From: Aedes albopictus
Lineage: Eukaryota > Arthropoda > Insecta > Diptera > Culicidae
DNA: 64,000 nt
Reading direction: 5' to 3'
NCBI RefSeq assembly: GCF_035046485.1
Contig: NC_085136.1
Location: 81,981,734-82,045,733, forward strand
In this document: positions 1 to 9,838 of the stretch, one piece after another
How the letters are laid out: every line of letters starts with the position of its first letter
How positions within the stretch are numbered: position 1 is the first letter of the stretch
Notes under the pieces: model-generated
What the model was told of the DNA's origin: nothing
Seen by the model: the letters and a program-made list of their open reading frames with translations, nothing else
Databases searched by the model: none
Translations under genes and position numbers: made by a program

Positions 1-688
1 TATTTCTTTTTTTTCTTCAATAAAATTTAAGTTCATCAATCAATGTAAAAACAGTTTTATTTTGTGGAAATTAAAAACTCAAAACGAAACGAACTTAAAA
101 ACAAATTCACTTTGAAGAACGTAGCCACCGTTGCGTCGAAAAAAAGATAGATACGTCGTTTTACAAATTATACTCTTTAATCGTTTGAGTTCTAAATTAA
201 CATAAATTGATGTGCATCAAATAGAATCCATTGCGAATCAAACACACAGTTGAGAATCCGGATTTGTTTACTTTTGCGAGATACGTCGAATTGAAAAGTT
301 ATGCTTGAAATATACAATATAATAGTTAATGGTATATTAAGAGTAAAATATGTTATGGTGCCTAAGTTTATAAATAGTTTCTCACAATATCAAAATAATG
401 GCAAATTAAGCTATGAATGTAAATTATGTTATTGTTTTGATATTTTATATAATCCATTATAAAAGGTGCTAAATTGCAAGTTTTACCATGATAGTAATTT
501 TTGTTATTGATGTGTTATTTAGCATTATTCATGAATAAAATATCAATGACAAGATTTGCTATGATTGTATATTTTGCTATTGATTTGCCATTTTAAGTTT
601 TTCATAATAACAGAAGAATGGCAAAACGAGATATGATGGCAAAACCAGTTATTATTTTGTCCTTTGTTTGCCATTAGCCTCTACCCGG
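1..688. other. AT-rich DNA, no gene seen
   Basis: Very AT-rich sequence with short recurrent phrases such as TTGCCATT and ATGGCAAA on both strands between about 390 and 670. No open frame, RNA gene or recognisable terminal repeat was found. It may be old transposon debris. Confidence 0.6.
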
Positions 689-933
689 GTCGTGGCCGAG
701 CGGTTAGTGGCATCAGTCGTTTAGATGTCTCGTAAGCCTCGGAGTGTGGGTTCGATTCCCGCTCCAGTCGGGGAAAGCTTTTCGTCAAACGGAAAATTCT
801 CCATTGGGCCACTGGGTGTGTAATATATGTTGTCCGTTGTCGAATGTTTGTAATGTTCAGTCTGTAGAGGCCGTAAGGTCGAAGACGGTGTAATTGTCTT
901 TTCATGTTAGGTACGATATTTCCCATACAAGCC
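689..933 (+). mobile_element. tRNA-derived SINE
   Basis: The left end looks like a class II (Ser/Leu type) tRNA gene. It has an A box (TGGCCGAGCGG, about 693-703) and a B box (GGTTCGATTCC, about 749-759). A tRNA-unrelated body runs on to about 933. The head keeps the internal RNA polymerase III promoter boxes, so it could be transcribed, but it lacks a clean cloverleaf and is not a tRNA gene. SINEs of this kind (Feilai and relatives) are known from Aedes. The exact family is inferred, not searched. A 89-codon minus frame overlapping it is a by-product. Confidence 0.7.
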
Positions 934-934
934 A

Positions 935-1101
935 CCCAAGCAACACACATGTTATAATAAAGTTACGACAGCGCAAGTTTTGGTTATATAGAAGTTTATT
1001 TTACGTAATTCTAACATTGTGTTGAAATAACGTAAAATAAACTTCTATACAACCAAAACTTGCGCTGTCGTAACTTTTGTATAACATGTGTGTTGCTTGG
1101 G
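935..1101. mobile_element. Foldback MITE, CCCAAGCAACACAC family, copy 1
   Basis: About 72-bp arms are near-perfect inverted repeats, starting CCCAAGCAACACACATG at 935 and ending with its complement at 1101, around a loop of about 20 bases. Two other elements in the window (13135-13255 and 57692-57865) share these ends and an inner GCGCAAGTTTTGGTT-like block. No protein is encoded, so it would depend on a transposase supplied elsewhere. Confidence 0.85.
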
Positions 1102-1221
1102 AACCCTCCAAAAGTTGCATGCAAGTTTTCAAACTAACATAAAATGCTTAAATCTATCAAATTTGATCAGGTAAAACGAAACATTTTGCATGAGTCGTTA
1201 ATTTAGATGTTAATTGACCAA

Positions 1222-1614
1222 TTAACCTTTTAATTGCTTAAAAAATATCTCCATGCTTAATGGCTTGCAGTCAAAAAAGTCCAAAATCGCATATTTTGCC
1301 CTATAAATTGAGGTATAGCTCAAAATTGTGACGTGTTGGAGCAAATCTGAGCCCGTATTCGGATTCAGCGGCCCAAAATCCTTCGGAGACACATAAGTTT
1401 GCTCTTGAGACAAAAAAATGTTGCGCTGTGTAATGGTTCCGCAGGTAATATGTATCATTGTATCCTTACTTGTGTCCCATCGACGCAGTTGGTCGCCAAA
1501 GCGTGCGACCATGCCAAGCTCTCGACGCATAGTAATTAGACACCAGCAAAACAAAATGCCTATGCAGAGTGCAATAGTAAGTCTTGGCTTCATATAAAAA
1601 CAATTCGCTCTCAC
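1222..1614 (-). CDS. Unidentified 130-codon open frame with possible signal anchor
   Basis: An uninterrupted ATG-to-stop frame that overlaps no repeat recognised here. After a short basic start (MRANCFYMKPR) residues about 12-27 are hydrophobic (LTIALCIGILFCWCLI), then comes a basic stretch (MRREL), the pattern of a type II signal anchor or uncleaved signal peptide. The rest is polar to mixed, with four cysteines in all after the first segment and no motif I recognise. A second ATG at codon 8 is an equally good start. No promoter, splice pattern or polyadenylation signal is clear, and a tRNA-like SINE head lies just upstream at 1751-1823. It could be an exon, a processed remnant of a membrane protein, or a chance frame. 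I do not assign a function. Confidence 0.3.
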   Translation of the reverse strand: MRANCFYMKPRLTIALCIGILFCWCLITMRRELGMVARFGDQLRRWDTSKDTMIHITCGTITQRNIFLSQEQTYVSPKDFGPLNPNTGSDLLQHVTILSYTSIYRAKYAILDFFDCKPLSMEIFFKQLKG

Positions 1615-1750
1615 TTGTAGTTATTGGGCACAAACGCGGGTGTGTTGTGGATAGACATCTAAGCCGAAAGAGAGATGGTTTGTGGAAAAAGGAATGTTCA
1701 TGGTTTGGGATCGGGTTCAGTTTAGCTTTCTATTCCGCAGAATCACTACC

Positions 1751-1823
1751 TGTTCTGTGGCTTAGCTGGATAAAGCGCCGGTCTAGCGAATACGGAGTCG
1801 TGGGTTTGAATCCCACCAGAATG
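1751..1823 (+). pseudogene. tRNA-like sequence (SINE head or tRNA pseudogene)
   Basis: The acceptor stem pairs (TGTTCTG at 1751-1757 with CAGAATG at 1817-1823, allowing two G-T pairs), the D stem pairs (GCTT/AAGC), and the T arm is intact (GTGGG/CCCAC around TTTGAAT). The anticodon arm does not form a normal five-pair stem with a seven-base loop, so this is not a working tRNA gene. A-box and B-box matches remain. The GTCTAGCGAAT core recurs in the tRNA-like modules at 16.4 and 16.9 kb, pointing to a shared SINE origin. Confidence 0.6.
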
Positions 1824-1904
1824 CATTTTTTCACAAATTCATCTCACAATTTGTCAATTAGCAACATTCTGTGCCTTCTAATTACATAATTACAAGTTTT
1901 TCCG

Positions 1905-2000
1905 TATGACCCCCTGAAGTGCCCCTGAAACCTCCTGGAGCCTACAAAATCCTCACGAGACCTCCTGGTACCCCCTTAAACTCCCTGCCCCCCTAAGATC
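1905..2000. repeat. Degenerate CCTGAAACC-type short repeat
   Basis: A run of loosely repeated CCCCTGAAACCTCCTGG-like units of about 10-12 bases. The same sequence type, on either strand, recurs near 2.9, 3.5, 43.6, 47.5, 51.5, 52.5 and 57.9 kb. Confidence 0.65.
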
Positions 2001-2049
2001 CCATTCCGACACTGTTTTTTTTTTTTTATTATATGACTTTCTTCGTATA

Positions 2050-2740
2050 ACATTATTTGCTCATGAGAATCAATTGTTCTTCTCGTGTTGTTAAGATTTA
2101 TTTATGCTTGCTTTACAAACAATTTGTCATGACGAAAATCTAAAAAAAAAACAAAAAGTTTGATTAACGATGAGCAATATATTAATTTCCTTTCAAATAT
2201 AAGGGAATTGGGGCCAAATGAGTCATCTGAGTTAATGTAACGCAACTAAAAGTGCCTAAATTGATTTCTTTATAAAGACATATACAAAGAGAAGAATTTA
2301 GTCTCATGAGCATCGCATATTATGCGTAATAAGTCGAATAAGTCTTGAAAAAATCGTTTTTCTTTAGGAATATCATAATATGTATAAGGGAATTGGAGCT
2401 AAATGGCTCCGGTAACATTACAAATGCGGCCCAGGGAGCTACTATCAATTCTTATATTATATCTGAACATATTAAAATCAGTATCGCATTAAGTTATGCT
2501 AAAAAGCTATGCAAATAATTAGAAAACTACTAATATTATACTAATATAAGGGAATTGGGGCAAAATGGGGTATTTGAATAATTTAATTTGCTCAAATCTC
2601 TTTGTGTAAGCCCTCAAGACATTTTGTCATGATAGACACCTCAAATAATACCAAAAAGTCTGATTTGCGATGCATAAACTATAAGATTTCTTTGAAATAT
2701 AAGAGATTTGGGGCTAAATGAGCCCCGTAGAGCAGTTTGC
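2050..2740. repeat. Diverged tandem repeat, about four units of 150-190 bp
   Basis: The marker ATAAGGGAATTGGGGC(C/A)AAATG recurs at about 2200, 2391, 2549 and (as ATAAGAGATTTGGGGCTAAATG) 2698. Between markers are similar AT-rich stretches with TTTGTCATGA. Units are strongly diverged, so the array is old. Confidence 0.6.
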
Positions 2741-2869
2741 CGTCGCGTGCGATGGCTGAAACCAGTCTCAATCGATTTCCCAGGCTTTTTCCATTCGGAA
2801 ATGGTTTAGTTCAAAGTTCGAAGCCACTTGCAACAAAAGATATAGAATTCTTTGTCGGTTTTGGTTGGT

Positions 2870-3235
2870 TTTGCCCACTGTGGGGCGTTTCAAGACATTT
2901 CCCAGGGAATTCAGCGAGTTTCAGAAAGGTTTCTAGGTCGCTCCGAGAGGTTTTGTGGGCGTTTGACAGCATTTCAGAAGGGTTTTCAGGTGCTTTTCAG
3001 AGCCCTTCAAAGGCGTTTTGAGGAGTTTGTAACGAAGATTTCAAGGGCGTTTCAAGGCAGGGTTGTGGCGAGGGGTTCCATGCATTTTTCAAGAGTGGCC
3101 TATTGATGTCCTTTCAATGGGTTCCAGGGGCATTTTAAGGCATTTCAAAAGGGTTTCTAGTAGTCTCAGGAGTCTTTTAATGACGTTTAGGATTATTACA
3201 AAGGGATTACTGGAATTTTAGGAGTCTTTCAATAG
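2870..3235. repeat. Degenerate TTTCAGGGGC-type short repeat
   Basis: Reverse orientation of the CCTGAAACC type: GTTTCAAGACATTT, TTTCAGAAGGG, GGCGTTTCAAGG and similar. Overlapping 94- and 84-codon frames here are products of the repeat. Confidence 0.6.
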
Positions 3236-3476
3236 TGTGGTGATCATAAAAAAATGTTATTATCTACCCACATCACTAGGACAACAGAATACATTCGTAA
3301 GTAAAATGTTCGCCGTAATTCTGCATGACAGGTAATCCTATCCAGAAGGTAGATGTTAGGGAGAAGGTAAGATACCATTCATTCTACCTCTCACATATAA
3401 ATAAAGTAAAGAGCAATAAACGGATCAGTCTTGATCAAGATTCACAACAAGTATATTTTCGTTTATCACATCACAC
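3236..3476 (+). mobile_element. Possible solo LTR
   Basis: A non-repetitive block lies between two stretches of CCTGAAACC-type repeat. It opens TGTGGTGATCATAA and closes TTTATCACATCACA, giving imperfect inverted ends of TG...CA type. It contains TATAAATAAAG near 3400 and GCAATAAACGG just downstream, which could serve as TATA box and polyadenylation signal. No clear target-site duplication was found and no internal retroviral-type coding region adjoins it. A TIR DNA element of about 240 bp is the alternative. Confidence 0.35.
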
Positions 3477-3690
3477 TCCCTGAAATGGCTGGCTTTAACC
3501 CCGAAGGCCAGTCAGATCACTGCAATAGTACGAACCGCCCAGAGACTCCATGGAAACCCCTGAAACCTCGTGAAGCTTCCTGAAACGCCCCTGAGATCTC
3601 CTGGAACATCTTCAAATAATCCAGAGACCCTAAGAATGCCCCTAAGACCCACCAAAACTTCCCTGAGTCCCTCTTGCGTTCCTTCCTGGT
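3477..3690. repeat. Degenerate CCTGAAACC-type short repeat
   Basis: CCCCTGAAACCTC, CCTGAAACGCCCCTGAGA and similar units, in the opposite orientation to the block left of the possible LTR. The orientation change across 3236-3476 is not explained by a simple insertion. Confidence 0.55.
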
Positions 3691-3859
3691 CATATAATAC
3701 GGTTTCTTCCGTGAAACTGCACAGAAAGCTTTTGTTAATCCTTGCAGGTGGGCCAGGTCGACTTGCGATATTTACTGTACTCCAGCATTCCTCGAGAGGG
3801 GTCACATTAAGCTCACCCTCGTCTGGAGATTCTGCGCGTATGCTGAGGCGACATCCGGC

Positions 3860-5815
3860 TGCTTCAGTTGCTCAAGCTTGTAGTGTGGCACTCGCCGGTA
3901 CCGTACGCATTGTTGATGAAGGAATGTGTTGGGAAAAGGTCCTACGTGACCATGTGTTTGCAAACAGAAGCGGAAACAGCAGACCCGCCTCTTTCGGGAG
4001 AAAAAGCGTCGCCTGGATGAAGCGGAGTGTGAAGAAATGGAACTGCTGTGTCGTTCCCAAGAAACACGGAAGTTCTATCAGAAGCTCAACGCATCCCGCA
4101 ACGGCTTCGTGCCGCGAGCCGAAATGTGAAGGGAAAAGGACGGAGGCCTCTTGGCGGACGGACGTGAGGTGATCGAAAGGTGAAAGCAACACTGAATGGC
4201 GTGGAAAACGTAGGCACGGGAGCCCACGGAAACGGAGGAAACGACGACGCCAGTGCAGCGGAGGACGAAAATGAACCAACTCCCACGCTGAGGGAAGTGA
4301 AGGATGCAATTCACCAGCTCAAACTCAACAAAGCCGCTCAGCGCTGATAAGGATGGTATCGCAGCTGAACTCAGAGAAGTTGGCCACCTGTCTGCATCGG
4401 CTGATAGTCAGGATCTGGGAAACCGAACAGCTACCGGAGGAGTGGAAGGAAGAGGCAATCTGCCCCAATCACAAGAAAGGCGACCATTTGGAATGTGAGA
4501 ACTTTAGGGCGATCACTATTTTAAATGCTGCCTACAAAGTGCCATCCCAGATCATCATCTGTCGCCTGTCACCGAAAACGAATTAGTTCTTGGGAAGTTA
4601 TCAAGCCGGCTTCATGGACGGCCGGTCGACAACGGACCAGATCTTCATCGTACGACAAATCCTCCAGAAATGCCGTGAATACCAGGTCCCAACGCATCAC
4701 CTGTTCATCGACTTCAAAGCGGCATACGACAGTATCGACCACGCAGAGCTATGGAGAATCTTGGACGAAAACGGTTTTCCTGGGAAGCTGACTAGACTGA
4801 TTAAAGCAACGATGGCCGGTGTGCAAAACTGCGTAAAGGTTTTGGGTGAACTATCCAGTTCATTCTCGCCGGGGACTGCGACAAGGTGCTCTCATGCCTA
4901 CTCTTCAATATCGCTTTGGAAGGTGTCATGCGACGAGCCGGGCTCAACAGCCGGGGAGCGATTTTCACAAAATCCGGACAATTTGTGTGCTTTGCGGACG
5001 ACATGGACATTATTGCCAGAACATTTGGAACGGTGGCAGAGCTGTACACCCGCCTGAAACGCGAAGCAGCAAAGGTCGGACTGGTGGTGAATGCCTCAAA
5101 AACAAAGTACATGCTGGTAGGCGGAACCGAAAACGACCGGATCCGTCTGGGTAGTAATGTTACGATAGACGGGGATACTTTCGAGGTGGTGGAGGAATTC
5201 GTCTACCTCGGATCCTTACCGACGGCTGACAACAACGTGAGCCGTGAAATTCGGAAGCGCATCATCAGAGGAAGTCGGGCCTACTACGGGCTCCAGAAGA
5301 AACTGCGGTCGAAAAAGATTCACCCACGCACCAAATGCACCATGTACAAAACGCTAATAAGACCGGTGGTCCTCTACGGGCACGAGACATGGGCCATACT
5401 CGAGGAGGAATGGCAAGCACTCGGGGTTTTCGAGCGACGCGTGCTAAGGACGATCTTCGGCGGTGTGCAGGAGAACGGTGTGTGGCGGAGAAGGATGAAC
5501 CACGAGCTCGCTGCACTTTACGGCGAACCTAGCCTCCAGAAGGTGGCCAAAGCTGGAAGGATACGGTGGGCAGGGCATGTTGCAAGAATGCCGGACAACA
5601 ACCCTACGAAGTTGGTGTTTGCTAACCATCCGGTTGGTACAAGAAGGCGTGGAGCGCAGAGAGTACGATGGGCGGACCAGGTGGAGCGTGATCTGGCGAG
5701 CGTTGGGCGTGACCGACGTTGGAGAGCTGCAGCTGCAAATCGAGTATTATGGCGGCAAATTGATGATTCAGTATTATCATCAATTTGATGTTGAACTAAG
5801 TAAATGAAAAAAAAA
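3860..5815 (+). mobile_element. RTE-clade non-LTR retrotransposon, copy 1 (5'-truncated)
   Basis: The 5' end is lost. The first recognisable protein text, in broken frames from about 3960, is the linker between endonuclease and reverse transcriptase, followed by the reverse transcriptase and the long C-terminal region. The order (GRSTTDQ block, FIDFKAAYD, FADD, KTKYM, LGSL, VVLYGHETW, RWAGHVARMP) matches the RTE/BovB architecture. Three copies lie in the first 12 kb, all on the plus strand, each broken differently. The 3' end runs into an A-rich tail near 5805. Confidence 0.75.
4353..5788 (+). pseudogene. RTE-clade reverse transcriptase, frameshifted
   Basis: Reverse transcriptase and C-terminal region of a non-LTR element. 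It copies element RNA at a nicked target in the nucleus. Three successive frames make up the sequence: 4353-4586 (fingers region, PEEWKEEAICP), 4590 to about 4865 (GRSTTDQIFIVRQIL and the motif A block FIDFKAAYDSID) and 4886-5788. The last holds the catalytic FADD at 4991-5002, then KTKYM, VYLGSL, VVLYGHETW and RWAGHVARMP. A TAG-type stop follows SPKTN at 4587, and a shift near 4866-4886 breaks the frame just before motif B. Motifs A and C are both intact as text but cannot be translated as one protein. An earlier stop-laden stretch (LREVKDAIHQLK) precedes 4353. Confidence 0.8.
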
Positions 5816-7155
5816 ATGATTGTTATTTTTTGTATCATATTCCAGAGATTTCAATACCTTTCGACTGAATCCCAAACATAGTTTCACGAAAACAAGCTTC
5901 ATCAAGTATTTCCACGAAAGAAAAAAACATTTACCTTTCCCACGATATTCCAGCGTCACTAAACTTGACCTGCAAACTGCCGGAAGGCCACTATAGTCGG
6001 TCCTCATCAAAGGGAGAGGTGAATTAACGCTTTCGTTAACACAATCAACCTGGTACGGTGTGGTACGACAACCGAAAGACGCTTTGGGTGCTGCTACTCG
6101 CAAACGAGCACTCATCTCGTACCCGAAGTCAAAGAGTAGGATCACCCACCAACTTGCACCTTCACGTCGCGTCGCCTTCGTGCTCGAATCCGTAATTTGT
6201 GCGGTTTCTGCTACCGGCAGAGTTTCATTTCTGAAGCCGAAACAAGATTTCCGCCAGCGCCGGATATCTTGGAGTTCCGTTGCTCCACTCTTGCCGTTGA
6301 TTCGTGACACAGCTACCGGTGGTGGTGTTGCATAAACACCCGGTGGCCGCCGTAGGGACGATCGAAAAATCACCACCCCGCATTCGAACAACCCGGTGGA
6401 AAACTTCTCACCAAGTTAGGTGGGGCGGGGGTTGGGCTGCGGCAGCAGCAGCACCGTCAGCATCTCGCATAAGGAAATCGAATTTGCATTCAAATTCGAT
6501 TTGGCTGAATTGCCGCACAGCGAGAAAGCAACTGGGACTGCGGGAGCCGTCGTCCGTCGTGTGACGACAACGATTCGTTTTCGTTCGGTGGACGGATCGG
6601 ACCGACCGGGGTCGAAAATTGCCGGCAAACTTTTGCCATTAGACCGTTCCGGAAGAGTCGAGTGGTGGAGGCTTAGAGCATGTTATCCTACCGGCCGGAC
6701 GACCACATCGTCGGAACACGACTCGGATGCGGCGGTGGCAGCGATGGCTAGCTCCATCACAAATGCGTAGAAAGAGGTGTTCGCTGCTGATGAACGCCGA
6801 TCGGTGGTGACAATAATCCGAGGATTTGCGGTTCCGGTTATTGGAATTGAAACAAGTTTGGGTCTAGATGGGAATTTGCTATCGAGCCAAATGGGTCGTC
6901 GGGAATTCCGTTGGCTCGACGCATGTTCGTGACTTTTTAATCGGATTTGATTAACACGTTTGTTCTACCTCTCAATATATTAAATTAAAGCCGAACGCTT
7001 TCAAATGAGAAGAAATCGGCAAAATAAACTTTCGAAGATCCGTTAAAATTTTGCCTAATCTTTTTTGCGAAATCCTATGATGTCTGAAGTCTGAAAATAA
7101 TAACAAAAAACCTTAGATGGACTGGGACTTTTTAAGCCTTCCTAAAACTTTCTTG
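5816..7155. other. Unassigned, moderately GC-rich DNA
   Basis: Between two RTE copies, 5816-6900 is less AT-rich than its neighbours and free of recognised repeats. Open frames on both strands (203 codons minus at 5780-6391, 116 codons plus at 6420-6770) show no known domain and overlap each other. This could be unique DNA or an unrecognised element. No coding claim is made. Confidence 0.4.
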
Positions 7156-7159
7156 ATGT

Positions 7160-8605
7160 GATTGCTCAGGCGCAAGAAAGCATGGAACAGAATGATATGC
7201 GGAGATTTTACGAAACTGTCAATGTCGTGCGGGGAAACACAGCGACTTCTCCCGTAATGGAAACTTGCTGCCAGACAATACAATGATGGCTGCCAGGTGG
7301 AGAGAGCGCTTGGAGGTATTGTTGAACGGTGGGAGTGGAAGAGCGATGGACAGAATTCGAATCGACGACGACGGACAAGCTGTGGAACCTCCAACGCTAA
7401 ACGAGGTCAAGACAGCCATTAGGGGACTGAAGAACAACAAGGCTGCTGGGAAGGACGAACTCCCGGCCGAGCTTCTCAAGCATGGTAGTGAGCAGCTGTA
7501 TCACCTCTTACCCCTTATTATATTAAAGATATTGGAGGAGGAAGGTCTACCTGCTCGTTGGTTGGATGATCTCATTTGCCCTCTTTTCAAGAAAGGGAAT
7601 CGACTAGAGTACGCGAATTACAGAGGAATAACACTCCTCAATTCAGCGTACAAAATTTTGTCCAGAGTTTTGTTCCACAGGCTGAGGCCGATTGAGGAGT
7701 CCTTCGTCGGCGAATATCAGGCAGGATTTCGTGAGGGCCGATCAACGACGGATCAGACGTTCATCCTGCGGCAGATTTTCGATAAATTTCGGGAGTACAA
7801 CTTGCAGACCCATCATCTGTTTATTCATTTCAACGCGGCGTACGATTTAGTGAAGAGAAACACAAAGACTAATTACATGATTGCTGGTGGTCCACGTCGG
7901 TCCGGACGTAGTAATGGTGACAAAGTGGTGCTAGGTGGTGAAAAGTTCGAAGTTGTGGATGAATTTGTTTATCTTGGTACTCTAGTGACGAGCGATAATG
8001 ATGTTACCCGCGAGGTGAAAAGACGGATTGCGGCTGCGAATCGGGCCTTTTTCGGTCTGCGAAACCAGCTGAAGTCCCGCAGGCTGCAAACGAAGACAAA
8101 ACTCGCGTTGTACAAGACTCTGATTCTTCCGGTCGCTTTATACGGTCATGAAACGTGGACGTTGAATGAAGTTGATCGGAGAGCCTTTGGAGTCTTCGAA
8201 CGTAAAGTGCTGCGAACAATACTTGGCGGTGAACTGGAGGACGGCATCTGGCGGCGTCGCATGAACTACGAATTGTACCAGGTATATAAAGAGATGGGTA
8301 TAGTGAAGCGAATACAACACAGCAGGCTGCGGTGGGCTGGACACGTAGCTCGTATGCCGGAGGAACGACAAGCTAATATTATATTCAGCAGAGAACCAGA
8401 AAGGGGTCATCGGCTTCATGGAAGGCCGCGCACACGTTGGCTTTTTGCAGTTGAGGAGGACCTAAGGACTCTAAACGTTCAGGGCGACTGGAAGGGATTA
8501 GCCCAGGACCGAGGCCAGTGGAGGTGGGTACTTCATTCGGCGTAGACTCGCCGCTTCGAGTTGTAGCCCATCAAATATCAAGTATCAAGTATCAAGTAAG
8601 TGACG
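7160..8605 (+). mobile_element. RTE-clade non-LTR retrotransposon, copy 2 (truncated, internal deletion)
   Basis: The copy starts within the linker region (frame MRRFYETVNVV near 7196). It shifts frame near 7258 and then carries a long open frame to 8545. After the stop it ends in a short tandem tail with ATCAAGT repeated (about 8575-8600), the kind of 3' tail usual for RTE elements. Confidence 0.75.
7265..8545 (+). CDS. RTE-clade reverse transcriptase-derived ORF lacking the catalytic palm
   Basis: A 426-codon open frame. Residues about 1-195 match the RTE fingers region and motif A (NNKAAGKDELPAELLKHG, GRSTTDQTFILRQIF, FIHFNAAYD). The next residues jump directly to KTNYMIAGG, which in the sister copies lies about 120 codons later. 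The missing part includes the GLRQG block and the catalytic FADD. The C-terminal region (LGTLVTSDNDVTREVK, ALYGHETW, LRWAGHVARMPEE, GRPRTRW) continues in frame. The deletion is therefore in frame, or was restored to frame, and the product cannot be an active polymerase. Motif A also reads FIHFNAAYD, where the sisters have FIDF, so one metal-binding aspartate is lost. The open frame may persist by youth rather than selection. Confidence 0.75.
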   Translation: MLPDNTMMAARWRERLEVLLNGGSGRAMDRIRIDDDGQAVEPPTLNEVKTAIRGLKNNKAAGKDELPAELLKHGSEQLYHLLPLIILKILEEEGLPARWLDDLICPLFKKGNRLEYANYRGITLLNSAYKILSRVLFHRLRPIEESFVGEYQAGFREGRSTTDQTFILRQIFDKFREYNLQTHHLFIHFNAAYDLVKRNTKTNYMIAGGPRRSGRSNGDKVVLGGEKFEVVDEFVYLGTLVTSDNDVTREVKRRIAAANRAFFGLRNQLKSRRLQTKTKLALYKTLILPVALYGHETWTLNEVDRRAFGVFERKVLRTILGGELEDGIWRRRMNYELYQVYKEMGIVKRIQHSRLRWAGHVARMPEERQANIIFSREPERGHRLHGRPRTRWLFAVEEDLRTLNVQGDWKGLAQDRGQWRWVLHSA

Positions 8606-8709
8606 ACCTTACTAAGTCTCTATAGAAAAGCAATGAGATGAGATTAACGATTATTTCAAAAGGCGAATGTCTAAACCTCCCATTTCAAAGTTGGAATAAT
8701 AGACTGGAG

Positions 8710-9830
8710 CAGCGTTTCTCAAACTATGGGTCGCGACCCACTGGTGGGTCGCGGGCTGATTTTTAGTGGGTCGCGAAGCTTTAGGCGTTATTGTAATATA
8801 TATCTTCCTGAACATCCTTAACTTATGTCAAAAAAAAAATACAAAAACTAAATCCAGGAATCGACAGAAAAATTGTGGAAATGAGGTTTCTCTTTTATAT
8901 TTTCTAACTCTTGAAGCTATTTTACACTCTTAAGTCGATTTTGGAACTATTTAATTTATGATCAGAAGGTTTACTGCCCCTCCTCGCATATCAGTCCCAT
9001 GTTATTTTTCAAAGTGCCTACCTTTTGTGCTATAACTCCAATTATTTCCGAAAATATGTATTCAATTCATGCATACCCTTTTCGTGGCATATTGAGCTGT
9101 GAAATGAGACGGGAAAGATATCAAATTTATTTTAAATGACCTCATGAGTGATAAAAATATGATTCGCATTAGAAATAACATCGCACTGACATGCGAAGAG
9201 GGGCAGTTTAGGATTCTGATGAAGTTTAAAATTTTCCAAACATTTTGTTTATGAACGATGAGTTCAAATTTGATTGGTGCTTGCAGTTTTCATTTGAAGC
9301 TATCTTTAAAATGCAAAGCCCAGAAGTTAGAATTTCTCAAACAAATCGGGACTACTGAATTTTGATCGAGCCCTTGGTTTTATTTAAAAATGCTGAAATT
9401 GAAAGTTAATTCTTAAAGTTCTGCAGAGACATACAATTGCCATAATGTCTTCGAAGGCTTTGTGGAATTTTTATGTTTTCCCTATTCCTAAAATGTGTGG
9501 CATAATTCCAAAAAATCTGTGGAGTTCTGCAGTTTTACATGAAGCCAGAATGGTTGAATTTTTATTAGAAGCATACCAACGTATCCCAATTTCTCAAGAC
9601 ACAGGGTTTACAGAAGCATTTGGACGTTTTAACCTTATTTTGTCTATTAAAAAATAAAACGGAAAGAACGCTGAAATTTAAAAAGTTTAAAATATCTAAA
9701 AGCAAATGTTACGTAACGTAAGCTTATCGCAATAATTTACTTTTTTTTGTGCAGAATCTTCACTGGTGGGTCGCCAAATTCTATAACAATCCAAAGTGGG
9801 TCGCAAGCTACAAAAGTTTGAGAACCCCTG
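8710..9830. mobile_element. Non-autonomous hAT element with 8-bp TSD
   Basis: Terminal inverted repeats start CAGCGTTTCTCAAACT at 8710 and end with the complement of CAGGGGTTCTCAAACTTT at 9830. They are flanked by the 8-bp duplication GACTGGAG (8702-8709 and 9831-9838). Short TIRs beginning CAG with 8-bp duplications are the hAT signature. GTGGGTCGCGA-like phrases recur just inside both ends. The interior is AT-rich; a 70-codon frame at 9445-9657 has no transposase similarity I can see. Confidence 0.9.
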
Positions 9831-9838
9831 GACTGGAG

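Noticed and set aside
1751..1823. Functional tRNA gene
   Set aside because: Acceptor stem and T arm pair, but the anticodon arm does not, and the same core occurs in the composite SINE at 16.9 kb.
5780..6770. Host gene in the GC-richer stretch between RTE copies
   Set aside because: Overlapping frames on both strands, no domain, no splice or promoter evidence.
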